A stretch of DNA of 64,000 bases. It comes from Candidatus Obscuribacterales bacterium (GTDB taxonomy: Bacteria > Cyanobacteriota > Vampirovibrionia > Obscuribacterales > Obscuribacteraceae). The notes beneath the pieces are model-generated. The model saw nothing but the letters and a program-made list of their open reading frames with translations, did not search any database and had not been told where the DNA came from. Shown here one piece after another: positions 24,502-33,223 of this stretch. Position 1 is the stretch's first letter; each line of letters opens with the position of its first letter. Location of the stretch: the NCBI GenBank assembly GCA_020634035.1, contig JACKCM010000004.1, positions 753,471 to 817,470 of the forward strand. Reading direction: 5' to 3'. The position numbers and the translations under genes are program-made.

Positions 24502-25751
24502 ACTCTTGTACCTGTGAGCAACTCTGCCAACTTTATAGAAGAACGCAGGGCGTCTTCGTGGAAGCCGAAGCCGAAATAGCTGCCGCAGTAGAATACCTGG
24601 TCTTTATAAGAGTTTCTGTTTAGCTCAGGCAGTCTTTGCTGGGCTCGAAGGGCAGAGACGTCGAAAAGAGGATGATGATAAACCATCCTTTTCAATACCT
24701 TTTTCTGGTCTATTAAGTGGTCGGCATTGAGCGAGACAAAATAGTTCTCTCTATCCGAGACGTTTTGCAGGCTATTCATCCAGTAGTGCGTCGAAGAACC
24801 GTCATGGGCCAGGCGGTAGTTCCAGGATGCCCAGCACCGCTTGTGATGCGGCATCACAGAACTATCTGTGTGGACAGTGGTATCGTTGCGCTGATAGCTG
24901 AATGCGCTTAGAATCTCTCTTTCTTCTTCTCTGGGGTTCTTTAGCAGTGCAATCGCCTGGTCGGCATGGCAGGCAAAGACGACCTGGTCGAATTCTCTCT
25001 CTTCTCCGCTTGCGTCTTTGACCCTGACAGCTTTTGAGTCTCTGGTTACTTCGACAGCTCCGCAGCCTATTCTGGTGGCGTCACCAAGCTGCTTCAAGAT
25101 TTTATCTACATAGACTCTGGCACCGCCATCCACAGTCCACCACTGATGATGCGTCTCTGTGGCGAGCAGTCCATGATTTCTGAAGAACCTGAGCAATGTT
25201 ATTGCCGGAAACGCCATCATCTTCTCTGGCGGCGCAGACCACAATGCGCCAGTCATCGGGATCAGATACCGATTGACCAGGTCCTGGCTGTAATTGCGGG
25301 CGGTGGCGTAGTCTTTGAGGCTGAGTTCCGACCAGAATAAATCTTCTTCGGTTTTTAAACCATCTTTATTGAATCTATCTATCTCTAGCAGAAATTTCCA
25401 GAATCTGGGACTGAAGAGGTTTTTTCTGTCGCCGAAAAGCCTGTCGAAACTGGCTCCGGAGTATTCTAGATTGTCGCTCTTCAGCTGGACAGAGAAGGAC
25501 ATGTCTGTCTTTTTTATGGGCACTTCGAGATCTTTGAAGAGCTGAAGCAAATGGGGATAGGTAACCTGGTTGAAGACCATGAAGCCCGTATCCACCGGGA
25601 TTATTCTATCTTTCTCTTCTATATCTACGGTGTGAGAATGGCCGCCGGCTCTATTGTCTTTTTCGTAGAGCACCAGATCGAAAGAATGGCGCAGCTTATA
25701 AGCCAGCCCCAGACCGGCGACGCCTGCTCCGATGATGGCGAGTCTGTTCAT
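24492..25751 (-). CDS. FAD-dependent amine-oxidase-like flavoprotein of the CFA cluster
   Basis: 419 residues. FAD Rossmann motif IIGAGVAGLGLAYKL at the N-terminus, then YEKDNRAGGHSHTV and the family block VDTGFMVFNQVTYP. A C-terminal FAD segment with FYCGSYFGFGFHEDAL follows. Members next to DUF1365 and CFA genes are annotated as NAD/FAD-dependent dehydrogenases and are thought to act on acyl chains (desaturation or saturation). It overlaps the desaturase stop by 4 bp and DUF1365 by 10 bp. Precise substrate unknown. Confidence 0.9.
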   Translation of the reverse strand: MNRLAIIGAGVAGLGLAYKLRHSFDLVLYEKDNRAGGHSHTVDIEEKDRIIPVDTGFMVFNQVTYPHLLQLFKDLEVPIKKTDMSFSVQLKSDNLEYSGASFDRLFGDRKNLFSPRFWKFLLEIDRFNKDGLKTEEDLFWSELSLKDYATARNYSQDLVNRYLIPMTGALWSAPPEKMMAFPAITLLRFFRNHGLLATETHHQWWTVDGGARVYVDKILKQLGDATRIGCGAVEVTRDSKAVRVKDASGEEREFDQVVFACHADQAIALLKNPREEEREILSAFSYQRNDTTVHTDSSVMPHHKRCWASWNYRLAHDGSSTHYWMNSLQNVSDRENYFVSLNADHLIDQKKVLKRMVYHHPLFDVSALRAQQRLPELNRNSYKDQVFYCGSYFGFGFHEDALRSSIKLAELLTGTRVCT

Positions 25752-26710
25752 GGTCTCGACCTGCTCTCACTTGTAGACGCGCTCGAAAGAGCGTTCTCTG
25801 GAATCTTTTTGATATCGCTCACCAGCCCAAATAGCTGGAACAGTCTGAGGACATAGTAGGTGATGTCGACCTCCCACCAGGCGATACCCTGTCTGGTGCA
25901 GTTGCTATAGCGATGATGATTGTTGTGCCAGCCCTCGCCCAGGGTAAATATAGCCAGTATCGGGTTATTGCGGCTGTTGTCCGGGGTGTCGTATCTTCGG
26001 TAGCCAGCCAGATGCGCCACAGAATTTATTGCGGCGGTGGCATGAAAAAGAATTGTGGTGCTGACGAAAAATCCCCAGGCCAGCATCTGCATGCCATCGG
26101 TCTGGGTCTGAGGATAGTAAATATGCAGCCATTGACCGAAGCCATAGAGAGAGAAGAAAAGCATCAGCGGCACGAACCAGTCGAATCTATTAAGCCAGCG
26201 AAGCTCGGGATATTTTGCAAAGTCCGAGATTCTGGAGTAATCGGTCACCATGTTTTTTGTGGAGGTGATCCAGGCGATATGAGACCACAGGAAACTGCGC
26301 GCCACAGGAGAGTGGATATCGTCCTCGGTGTCAGAGGCGGCGTGGTGCTTTCTGTGATGGGCTGCCCACCATAAAGGTCCTCTTTGAACAGACATGCAGC
26401 CTATGACCGCAAAGAGAAACTGCATGACGCGAGAAGTTTTAAAAGTACGATGAGAAAAATATCGGTGATAAAAGCCGGTGATGGCGAACATGCGAAGAAC
26501 ATATAGGACAACACAAGTCCACAGAGCAACCGCCGAGACACCACAGGGAATGACCAGCAAACAACCTAGATGTAGAAAGATAAAAGGCAGCCAGCGGTCA
26601 GGCTCCGAATGAGGCCTGCCCGAGTTCATAAGTCGCGGGTCGTATTTTACGTTGTCAGAATCCAGCCAGGCTACCGCACTGGCTGACGTCTGCTTTGATT
26701 TTGAATTCAT
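25748..26710 (-). CDS. membrane fatty-acid (acyl) desaturase
   Basis: ATG 26710 gives 320 residues (the frame extends 18 codons upstream). Three di-iron histidine boxes are complete: HRYFSH, HRKHH and HNNHH, separated by hydrophobic spans in the order of stearoyl/acyl delta-9 desaturases; SVQRGPLWWAAHHRKHH and LGEGWHNNHHRY are diagnostic. It inserts a cis double bond into acyl chains using O2 and an electron donor. As first gene of the overlapping run it would create the unsaturated chains used by the CFA-like enzyme. A 115-bp gap upstream leaves room for a promoter. Confidence 0.92.
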   Translation of the reverse strand: MNSKSKQTSASAVAWLDSDNVKYDPRLMNSGRPHSEPDRWLPFIFLHLGCLLVIPCGVSAVALWTCVVLYVLRMFAITGFYHRYFSHRTFKTSRVMQFLFAVIGCMSVQRGPLWWAAHHRKHHAASDTEDDIHSPVARSFLWSHIAWITSTKNMVTDYSRISDFAKYPELRWLNRFDWFVPLMLFFSLYGFGQWLHIYYPQTQTDGMQMLAWGFFVSTTILFHATAAINSVAHLAGYRRYDTPDNSRNNPILAIFTLGEGWHNNHHRYSNCTRQGIAWWEVDITYYVLRLFQLFGLVSDIKKIPENALSSASTSESRSRP

Positions 26711-26825
26711 CGACTGAGTTTCCTGTCGACCTCTTCTGAGACCTTTTCCGGATCTTTCTATCAATGAATGTTATCGGCTTGCTATGAACTGGCTGTGAAC
26801 ATCGCCTGTTGCCTGGCCGCTAGTT

Positions 26826-26936
26826 CTATTTTTCGGTTTTTTCGTTTCTTTCGGTCGAAGGAGATTTTTTGAGGGTCTTCAACTGGGCAATGATCTCTTT
26901 CGGGTCCAGCCGCAATTCGTTATTGTTTTTGATCAT
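26826..26936 (-). CDS. 36-residue ORF translationally coupled to the renalase-like gene
   Basis: ATG 26936 overlaps the TGA of the upstream flavoprotein gene (ATGA, 26936-26933). The product is very basic and helical: MIKNNNELRLDPKEIIAQ, then a Lys/Glu-rich tail, TAG at 26826. The coupling, the length of a plausible amphipathic helix and the purine-rich codons support a real small protein. Function unknown; it could be a small partner of the flavoprotein. Confidence 0.5.
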   Translation of the reverse strand: MIKNNNELRLDPKEIIAQLKTLKKSPSTERNEKTEK

Positions 26937-27967
26937 CTCGGGACACCTGCCAGCGTATCCAGTAACTCTTTCGCCAACATGTTACCACTATCGAAGGCTG
27001 CTTCTACCCTGGCACCTTCACAATAATCTCCACAAAAGGCGAGCATCGGCTCGTTATCTTTATCAATCAAAAATGGTGTCTCAAGCGCCCGGGTCACCAG
27101 GGCGTATCTCCACCGGTGGTATCGAGAGAATGATGGTGCCACCACGTCAATTTTTAGCAGCTGGAAGAATCGAGCGCAAAGCGCATCCAGAGCCTCTTGT
27201 TCATTCAGCGTTATATTGTCTTGCGACCACTGGGGACTGGCATGGAGTGTCCAGCGCTCTCCTGCGGGACGCCCGGGTTTGCTGGAATCCCGAGCCGCCC
27301 AGGCGAGCACGGAGTCTTCGATTCGAATGCCATCGTACTCGATAGGCAGAGGCGAATTGAAAGAGAACATGCCCGCAATGCATGGGCTGAGGCTGCTTGT
27401 TTCGAGTTTTTCATTTTGACCCTTCCATAGCTCAGTCGCCTGCACCGGAGGGACGGTTATAACGAGACAGTCGAAGTTTTTTTCTTTGAAGGGCTCTGTT
27501 GAATCTGCTCTGGTCAGCTCTCCCGATACATCCCAGCATCCATCGGATCTATCTGATTTTTCGATGCTCGTTACTCTGTGGTGCTGGCGCAGGTCGATGC
27601 TCTTTGCCAGATCTCCTCCCAGCGCTTCTGCCAGAGAGCGCATACAGGGGACACCGACATAGCGAGCTTCCTGGCTGGTCTCAGCTAGAAAACCATCACT
27701 CGTCAGTCTTCCAAAGCGGCCATTCCATATCTCAACTGCGCCGGCTTCCATCATTTTAGAGATGACACTTTTGAACTCTGGTGACCTTGCCGTAAAGTAC
27801 TGGGCGCCATAGTCGAACTGGTTCTGGTCGCGGTCTCGCGATGCCAGGCGACCGCCAGGATGCCTGCCTTTGTCGAAGATGATTATTTCTAGCGACGGGT
27901 CAGCCGCCAGTCTTCTTGCGCAAGCCAGCCCGGCGACCCCTGAGCCTATGATCGCTATTCTTTTCAT
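26933..27967 (-). CDS. renalase-like FAD-dependent oxidoreductase
   Basis: ATG 27967 begins MKRIAIIGSGVAGLACARRL, the FAD-binding start; 344 residues. FDKGRHPGGRLASR and FDYGAQYFTARSPEF are typical of renalase-family amine/NADH oxidoreductases. LAFCGDYCEGARVEAAFDSG closes the FAD site. Bacterial members are poorly defined; some oxidise reduced pyridine-nucleotide isomers. It lies on the same strand, 120 bp after the GNAT gene, ahead of the lipid operon; a link with lipid modification is only positional. Confidence 0.85.
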   Translation of the reverse strand: MKRIAIIGSGVAGLACARRLAADPSLEIIIFDKGRHPGGRLASRDRDQNQFDYGAQYFTARSPEFKSVISKMMEAGAVEIWNGRFGRLTSDGFLAETSQEARYVGVPCMRSLAEALGGDLAKSIDLRQHHRVTSIEKSDRSDGCWDVSGELTRADSTEPFKEKNFDCLVITVPPVQATELWKGQNEKLETSSLSPCIAGMFSFNSPLPIEYDGIRIEDSVLAWAARDSSKPGRPAGERWTLHASPQWSQDNITLNEQEALDALCARFFQLLKIDVVAPSFSRYHRWRYALVTRALETPFLIDKDNEPMLAFCGDYCEGARVEAAFDSGNMLAKELLDTLAGVPR

Positions 27968-28090
27968 GTTTTGACGCTCATGATCTGAAAGCGCTCCGTG
28001 TAAACACATAAACAATCAGTGTGTACCATCTAGATGAACCTGCCATGAACATATGCTCTACTGTGCCTGCGATGGTCGGAAGCCGGCAAG

Positions 28091-28624
28091 TCACCGCTGA
28101 AACTCTTTAATGAATCCGACTATCTCAACGCCACCCAGTCCATTAAAATCTATGTCCGGATAGCGCCGGTAGCCGCGCCGCTCGTACATCGCCTTTGCAG
28201 TCTTCATCAGATCGGTGGTGTGCAGAGTTATTGCCTGCTCTCCCCGCCCCTGGACGATTCTCTCGCATTCATCTATCAATAACGCCCCGACACCGCTGTT
28301 TCTTCTTTCGGGATCAACCGCCAGTAAGCGCATCTCGCTGAACGGATTTATGATGATTCGATCGCCAAGGTTGAGCGTATAGGGATGAAACAGAATTACC
28401 GCGCCTGCGATCTGACCATCATCGATGGCGACATAACGCTCGACTTCCTCCTCGTCTCTAATAGTCTGCTCGATAGAGATTTTGTAAGCCTCAAAAGCGC
28501 CATCAGGCATCAAGGAGGCATATTCTTTGTTTGCTTCAACAATAAGGCGTATCATCTGGGGGATTTCTTGTTCCGTAGCCAGGCGCACGGTCAGTTTTTG
28601 TTGAGCTGATTTTGTTTCTTGCAT
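28091..28624 (-). CDS. GNAT-family N-acetyltransferase
   Basis: ATG 28624 gives 177 residues. GNAT core: TVRLATEQEIPQMIRLI start, MRLLAVDPERRNSGVGALLI with the acetyl-CoA pyrophosphate loop (RRNSGVG), then HTTDLMKTAKAMYERRGY. Substrate unknown. Two palindromes lie 70-120 bp upstream and may control it. The nearest downstream gene on the strand is the renalase-like one. Confidence 0.9.
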   Translation of the reverse strand: MQETKSAQQKLTVRLATEQEIPQMIRLIVEANKEYASLMPDGAFEAYKISIEQTIRDEEEVERYVAIDDGQIAGAVILFHPYTLNLGDRIIINPFSEMRLLAVDPERRNSGVGALLIDECERIVQGRGEQAITLHTTDLMKTAKAMYERRGYRRYPDIDFNGLGGVEIVGFIKEFQR

Positions 28625-28691
28625 GGGTCGAGGATGCTCCGCTGATTGGAATCGGATCTTGTTAATGCTTGCTCTGTAATGTGTCACGGCG

Positions 28692-28746
28692 CTTGCAAAA
28701 TGCAAGTGCTGCCATGGTAGCACGGACCACTTGCATTATGCAAGTG
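28692..28746. promoter_or_regulatory. pair of TTGCA-N3-TGCAA palindromes (operator candidate)
   Basis: CTTGCA (28692-28697), AAA, TGCAAG (28701-28706), and a perfect 19-bp palindrome CACTTGCATTATGCAAGTG (28728-28746) share the same half-sites; their centres are 38 bp apart. They lie between the divergent GNAT and lysozyme genes. The shape fits a dimeric winged-helix repressor (MarR or HxlR type); no such regulator is encoded nearby. Confidence 0.65.
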
Positions 28747-28899
28747 AAGTAGAGAGTTTTTCAGATGCAGCAGCTAGAGATTAATTAAATCCGCCCCAAA
28801 AGGCATGGGAATTCTACGTATGCTTGCCTTGACACGGGTTTCGGCCGGCCTTAATATCGATACATCGCTCGCTCTAATTGAACTTTCCTTTCCAATCGT

Positions 28900-30060
28900 A
28901 TGACTGCATTCGATAGATTTGATCTGCCGGATAATTCGGCGTCTTCCCCTGCTTTGTGGCAGGGCGAAAACCATCCCTTTGCTGCTCCGCCCCGTATGGA
29001 GGCGATGGCAACACCGGGAGCGGTTTCGGATGCACCGGCTGAGATTCCCGCTCCTGTTCAACAGGCGCTTGATGCAGGCGCACCGATACGATTCAGTACC
29101 GCGGCAGAAAACGCCGATGCCGGGCGAGAGCCGGACTTTTATCTGGGCACCGACGGTGAACTGGTAGCCAATCCCAAGGCGACACCGAGTCCCGATGGCA
29201 GTATCAATATAGAGATGCAGACGGCAGAAGCTAAGCATCAAAGTCTGACCCAGGCGATTGAAGCCCGCACCGAAGGGCAGAAGAAGTTTGCCGAAGGGCT
29301 GATTCGCCACTTCCAGCAGAACAACCCGGGCAAAGCCGTGCCGGCCTGGATGGAAGACCTGGCGAATGCCAGACCGAATATTCCTGATTTTGTACCGCAT
29401 CCGCCGTCCGAGCGTGCGCCGGTGACCCCGCCGCCAGAGAACGGCTTCGTCAACCGTGGTGTCAGACCCGGTGGAAGCCCCGGCGGCAGAAGCAGCGGCA
29501 CCAGCGGCTATGCCGGTAACGGTGGCTTCGACAATCGTGGCTACTACAAAGGTAACAGCACAAGAGGCGATGGAGTTCTGAACACCGGTCACTACAGCGG
29601 TCAGGGCAAGCCCCTGGGTGATGGTCAGGTGGTCCAGGCTAGACAGATTTATGATTACATGACCGAGCAGTATAATCTTTCCCCGGCGCAGGCTTCGGGT
29701 ATTCTCGGTAATATGCAGACAGAGTCGAGCTTTAACACTGCTGCCTATAACGCGGGCGAGGGCGCTATCGGACTTATCCAGTGGGAAGGACCGCGGCGAG
29801 TCGCATTAGAAAACTATGCTCATCAGCAAGGCAGACCGGTAACAGATTGGAAGTTGCAGGTAGACTTCATGATGCACGAGCTTCAAACGAGCGAGAGTGG
29901 AGCATGGGCGAAGATTCAGAGAGCACAGACACCGGGTGAGGTGGCAGCGGCATTCGATAAGTATTATGAGCGCAGCGCCGGCACATCGCGCGGAGAGCGG
30001 GTCGCCAACGCGGAGAACATCCACCGGACCATCGCCACCGATAACTCGAATGTAGCTTAG
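28900..30060 (+). CDS. phage-tail-type lysozyme domain protein without signal peptide
   Basis: 386 residues. 1-200 is low-complexity (Pro, Ala, Gly), followed by a Gly/Arg/Tyr stretch (about 185-235: GGRSSGTSGYAGNGGFDNRG). The C-terminal domain (about 247-380) has QIYDYMTEQYNLSPAQASG, GNMQTESSF with likely catalytic E275, and IGLIQWEGPRR: the Phage_lysozyme2 family that cuts glycan strands. No signal peptide or membrane span is present, so delivery must use another route. No Shine-Dalgarno site is obvious. The last 28 codons are repeated at 31027-31118. Confidence 0.75.
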   Translation: MTAFDRFDLPDNSASSPALWQGENHPFAAPPRMEAMATPGAVSDAPAEIPAPVQQALDAGAPIRFSTAAENADAGREPDFYLGTDGELVANPKATPSPDGSINIEMQTAEAKHQSLTQAIEARTEGQKKFAEGLIRHFQQNNPGKAVPAWMEDLANARPNIPDFVPHPPSERAPVTPPPENGFVNRGVRPGGSPGGRSSGTSGYAGNGGFDNRGYYKGNSTRGDGVLNTGHYSGQGKPLGDGQVVQARQIYDYMTEQYNLSPAQASGILGNMQTESSFNTAAYNAGEGAIGLIQWEGPRRVALENYAHQQGRPVTDWKLQVDFMMHELQTSESGAWAKIQRAQTPGEVAAAFDKYYERSAGTSRGERVANAENIHRTIATDNSNVA

Positions 30061-30064
30061 TCAG
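29973..30064 (+). repeat. 92-bp direct repeat, copy 1 (3' end of the lysozyme gene)
   Basis: Equal to 31027-31118 at 90 of 92 positions (two differences, in the GGGTCGCCAACG segment). Contains the last codons and stop of the lysozyme gene and the first bases beyond it. Confidence 0.9.
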
Positions 30065-30773
30065 AGGTAGTGACTTCGGTTGTATCTGTCCTGGTCAGCG
30101 CCAGGGCGAGCCTTGGACGGAGGCATTCAATGACCTCCTCTACAGATAGTGGCAGCCAGTGTTCCGGAACATCTATGGCTGGTTCAAGTCTGGCGGTTAT
30201 TAATCTGTATGCTAGGCCCTTCTTCAAGTGAGCAAGACTTCTACCGCTGGCACTGTCATCTTCTAATTCATACTTTTCTAGTGCGGCCTTGCTTTTTAAA
30301 ACTATGCGCACATATCTCCAACTGCTAAAACTGTAGGGCTTCACTTCTTTTATCTGATCCCACGGAATAGGTCCATAGTGCCTGGTCGGGCAGCTTATAC
30401 TGAGCCCGTCGGGGCGAATATCCATGACCGGAGCGGTGATGGCGGCGAATTCCTTCAGGGCATTTTTTCTACTCGTGATGCCTGCCCATATCATTAGAGC
30501 TAGATTGCATACGGCTGTTAAATAGCAAGGGATGACAATGAAATTGGCAACGGAGTGCATGCCTGTGATCCATACAAGAAGATGCGGCATTGCAATCAGA
30601 ACTGACAGTGTAGCCGCATCGAAAATCAGAATATGGAGGTCCCATTTGTCGAAACGCTTCAATCTTTCAAGCGCTGATCTTCTGTTCCAATAGAGCACAA
30701 GCGGCTTACTGGGATCCGTAAGACTGGTCCCATGTATGGTGTCAAAGTCTGGCTCTTGATCTGGCTCCAGCAC
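30057..30773 (-). CDS. membrane protein with PH-like domain, 238 aa
   Basis: Two spans in the first half (about 50-70 ATLSVLIAMPHLLVWITG and 75-97 NFIVIPCYLTAVCNLALMIW) are followed by a cytosolic strand-rich part: GLSISCPTRHYGPIPWDQI, then VRIVLKSK. The I-P-W-x-x-I pattern after a strand pair is common in bacterial PH-like and STM3941-type proteins. Stop overlaps the end of the lysozyme gene by 4 bp (convergent). The gene sits exactly in the 1-kb segment between the two 92-bp repeats, so it may have arrived with the duplication. Confidence 0.65.
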   Translation of the reverse strand: MLEPDQEPDFDTIHGTSLTDPSKPLVLYWNRRSALERLKRFDKWDLHILIFDAATLSVLIAMPHLLVWITGMHSVANFIVIPCYLTAVCNLALMIWAGITSRKNALKEFAAITAPVMDIRPDGLSISCPTRHYGPIPWDQIKEVKPYSFSSWRYVRIVLKSKAALEKYELEDDSASGRSLAHLKKGLAYRLITARLEPAIDVPEHWLPLSVEEVIECLRPRLALALTRTDTTEVTTSD

Positions 30774-31156
30774 TATTGAAGTCCTTTTGGCTTTGCCAGT
30801 GCAGCAGGATCTTTTCAGTTTTTAGCTTATCACGATATTTGCAAAGTCGGACTCAGGAGTCTAGCTCCTGGTTGATCCAGGAGTTTGTGTCGAATGGAGT
30901 CGTGATTTCACTAATTGCCAGCCGTGAGTATCGGGTTTAAGATAAAAGTGAATTGAAATCAGTCCGCATTTACCCATTCAAGTAAATGCTCTTGAATTTG
31001 CTCTTCTTTCTCGTGCGTATTAGTTTCAGCGCCGGCACATCGCGCGGAGAGCGGGTTGCTAACGCGGAGAACATCCACCGGACCATCGCCACCGATAACT
31101 CGAATGTAGCTTAGTCAGGGGATGTCGCTCCGGTTCTGCCGTTAAACAGACTGGGT
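30774..31156. other. 383-bp gap holding a repeat copy
   Basis: No coding frame of note. The region contains the second 92-bp repeat (31027-31118) and a short inverted element near 30868-30890 (CTAGCTCCTGGTTGATCCAG, imperfect). The rest shows nothing I can interpret. Confidence 0.5.
31027..31118 (+). repeat. 92-bp direct repeat, copy 2 (orphan lysozyme gene end)
   Basis: A stranded copy of the lysozyme gene's last 28 codons and stop, 1054 bp downstream of copy 1. Sequence before 31027 does not match the gene, so this is a truncated remnant rather than a second gene. Confidence 0.9.
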
Positions 31157-32452
31157 TTAACTGTCTACTTTCATCGCGGTCGTAAACAGATCAAGACCGG
31201 CGACTTGAAAGGCGAACTTCCATAGCTGAGAACTTTCGACGAAGTACTGTTTATACGGAGTGTTCTCTATCTTGTCGTACCAGGTTCTAATCAAATCATC
31301 GCCGCTTACCCGATTTGACCAGGCTTGATTGGCGTTGTAAGTGACCATCGTACTCAGTTTGTACTCGGCTGGTCCTACATAGCCAAGGTATCTCATGAAT
31401 ACACCAGGTCCGGTGCAGTAGTTGTCGTTGAAGTTGCTCAAGTTAGAGTCTTTTGTCTCCGGCACATCTCTGGTCACGAATTCTTTGAAATACAGTTGGC
31501 GAATCAAAGCGTTGCTTGAATTTCCTGAATCATTTAAGAATCCTTTGACCAGATATTCGAGCATGCTCTCTGCTTGTTTGTATGTCTCTGATGCAGAGCC
31601 GAAGATCTTCTTCGTCTCTATGAGGCAATACCAGAATACTCCTTGATCCGCAGACCATGCTCTGTCGAGATCGAAGCACCATATTTGATGCGGCCAGGGA
31701 TTGGGTGTTTCTCGCACCAATCCGAAAGAGTTGAATAAGATATTGGGCTGAGTTGTTGAGTGGTAGGTATAGAGGAAGCTGTACCAATCTGTAATCTTTT
31801 TGATCGCTTCTTCGTATTTCGTTCTATCAGGCGAGGAATAGAAGATTTTGTACAAAGACAGGGTCAGTGACCAGAATCCACAGACTGTAACCGTATTCGG
31901 AACCGGATTGATCTGTCTGTAATTCTCGACAAATGATTTTGCGCCTTCGTTATTCCAGGGGCAGTAATCTGCGCCAATGGTTCTGATGTCGTTGCCCGGA
32001 AAGGCATGACGAAAGCTTTCATTATCATCTGCATTCTTAGAGAGTATGTTCCAGCAATTTTGTGCCGCGTTCAGGCAGTTATTCGCCAGGTCTTTATCCA
32101 AGCCTAGTTTGTCGTGGTTTAAGTAAGCGTTGGCAAATGCTACTCCCCACCAGCCATAGTCGTCTCTCCAGGCGCCGCCTGCGGGATAGCTGCTTCTTGG
32201 CTGATAAACCAGATCATGATTGTTTTTTACAAGCTTGTCACTGTCTTCTCTACCGGCTGCCACCAGGTAGTTTATAACCGCATGCAGAGAGTTGCCTGCC
32301 TTCCAGTAGTCTTGATAAAGCCAGCCAGATTTATTCTCGGCTTCTTTTAGACCATCCTGCCAGATAGGAAGCAGTTTCTGGTAGGTTGTGTCGGCGTATT
32401 CTTTGAACTTTGACTGTGTTGTTATAGATGATTCCTGGGAACTTGATGACAT
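31157..32452 (-). CDS. GH76-like alpha-mannanase-fold protein
   Basis: 431 residues with an all-helical (alpha/alpha)6-type pattern. WRDDYGWWGVAFANAY, with D97-D98, equals the catalytic double-Asp and WW block of glycoside hydrolase family 76 (endo-alpha-1,6-mannanase). The later WSADQGVFWY helix also fits. There is no signal peptide; the protein starts with a Ser-rich tail (MSSSSQESS). It could act on mannosyl glycans, but a cytosolic place would be unusual. Single gene, with a divergent membrane-protein gene 200 bp away. Confidence 0.6.
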   Translation of the reverse strand: MSSSSQESSITTQSKFKEYADTTYQKLLPIWQDGLKEAENKSGWLYQDYWKAGNSLHAVINYLVAAGREDSDKLVKNNHDLVYQPRSSYPAGGAWRDDYGWWGVAFANAYLNHDKLGLDKDLANNCLNAAQNCWNILSKNADDNESFRHAFPGNDIRTIGADYCPWNNEGAKSFVENYRQINPVPNTVTVCGFWSLTLSLYKIFYSSPDRTKYEEAIKKITDWYSFLYTYHSTTQPNILFNSFGLVRETPNPWPHQIWCFDLDRAWSADQGVFWYCLIETKKIFGSASETYKQAESMLEYLVKGFLNDSGNSSNALIRQLYFKEFVTRDVPETKDSNLSNFNDNYCTGPGVFMRYLGYVGPAEYKLSTMVTYNANQAWSNRVSGDDLIRTWYDKIENTPYKQYFVESSQLWKFAFQVAGLDLFTTAMKVDS

Positions 32453-32654
32453 ATTCTATTCTCCAGTAGGCGATTTTAATGAGGCGAATTCTACTTCATT
32501 GCTTCAAAAATGCTCGTCACCTGAAAGGAGTATATTGTCTCTTCTTAGAAACCTCCGATCTAGAATGATATAGGTAGGACTTTTAATGGTTTCGAAGGTA
32601 TGATGAGTCGGTGTACCATTCAATTGGAAGTACAAGGCAAGATACGAGGCTGCG

Positions 32655-33221
32655 ATGTCGAACATAAGTCTTACCAAGAACACCACCGGCAGAAAGGCGC
32701 ACAATCGCCTGGTTCATACCAGAAAGACTTGTTTTTTGCTCGGTCTGTCCATGTCTCTTATGGCTATTGCTGTTTTAACCGGCGGCAATATTTTTGCCTC
32801 TATTGCGGCTGTTGTCGCTGCTTTTTTCTATTTTCGTTTTGAACTGACCGATTGCAAGTGCGACCGGGTGCGTTGTCTTCCTTCTTCTGGCGAGTCTAAA
32901 AGTAATCCGGTACTACTGGCGGTGGTGGGCGTTGTGGTGCTTTTGCTGGCTGGTAGTGTTGTTGCTTCTGTACTCTTTGACCATGCCTGGTATGGGGCGT
33001 TGATTATGGAATGTGGATTGCTTTTCGCCGCTGCTCTGGGACCCTCGATGTTCTTTTCACCGACAATGCGTATAGAAGAAGCCAGAGATTTGCCTACCGA
33101 TCAACTCGAGGAACTTATAAAAGCTCTCACAGATCAGAACGAAGATGAGCTTGCCGCCAGGGCTTCGAAGTTCCTCGAAGAAAGAGAGCAAGAACCCAAA
33201 AATATAGAGAAAACAGACTAG
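32655..33221 (+). CDS. four-span membrane protein, 188 aa
   Basis: Hydrophobic segments at about 25-42, 44-62, 84-106 and 112-132 are separated by a cysteine-rich loop (FELTDCKCDRVRCL). The C-terminal 55 residues are acidic and helical (DLPTDQLEELIKALTDQNED). I know no family. GAGG lies just before ATG 32655. Convergent with the exported-protein gene whose end lies at 33384. Confidence 0.65.
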   Translation: MSNISLTKNTTGRKAHNRLVHTRKTCFLLGLSMSLMAIAVLTGGNIFASIAAVVAAFFYFRFELTDCKCDRVRCLPSSGESKSNPVLLAVVGVVVLLLAGSVVASVLFDHAWYGALIMECGLLFAAALGPSMFFSPTMRIEEARDLPTDQLEELIKALTDQNEDELAARASKFLEEREQEPKNIEKTD

Positions 33222-33223
33222 AG

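Noticed and set aside
30868..30890. Inverted element CTAGCTCCTGG...CCAGGAG as a terminator
   Set aside because: Short and imperfect, with no T tract and no gene end close by.
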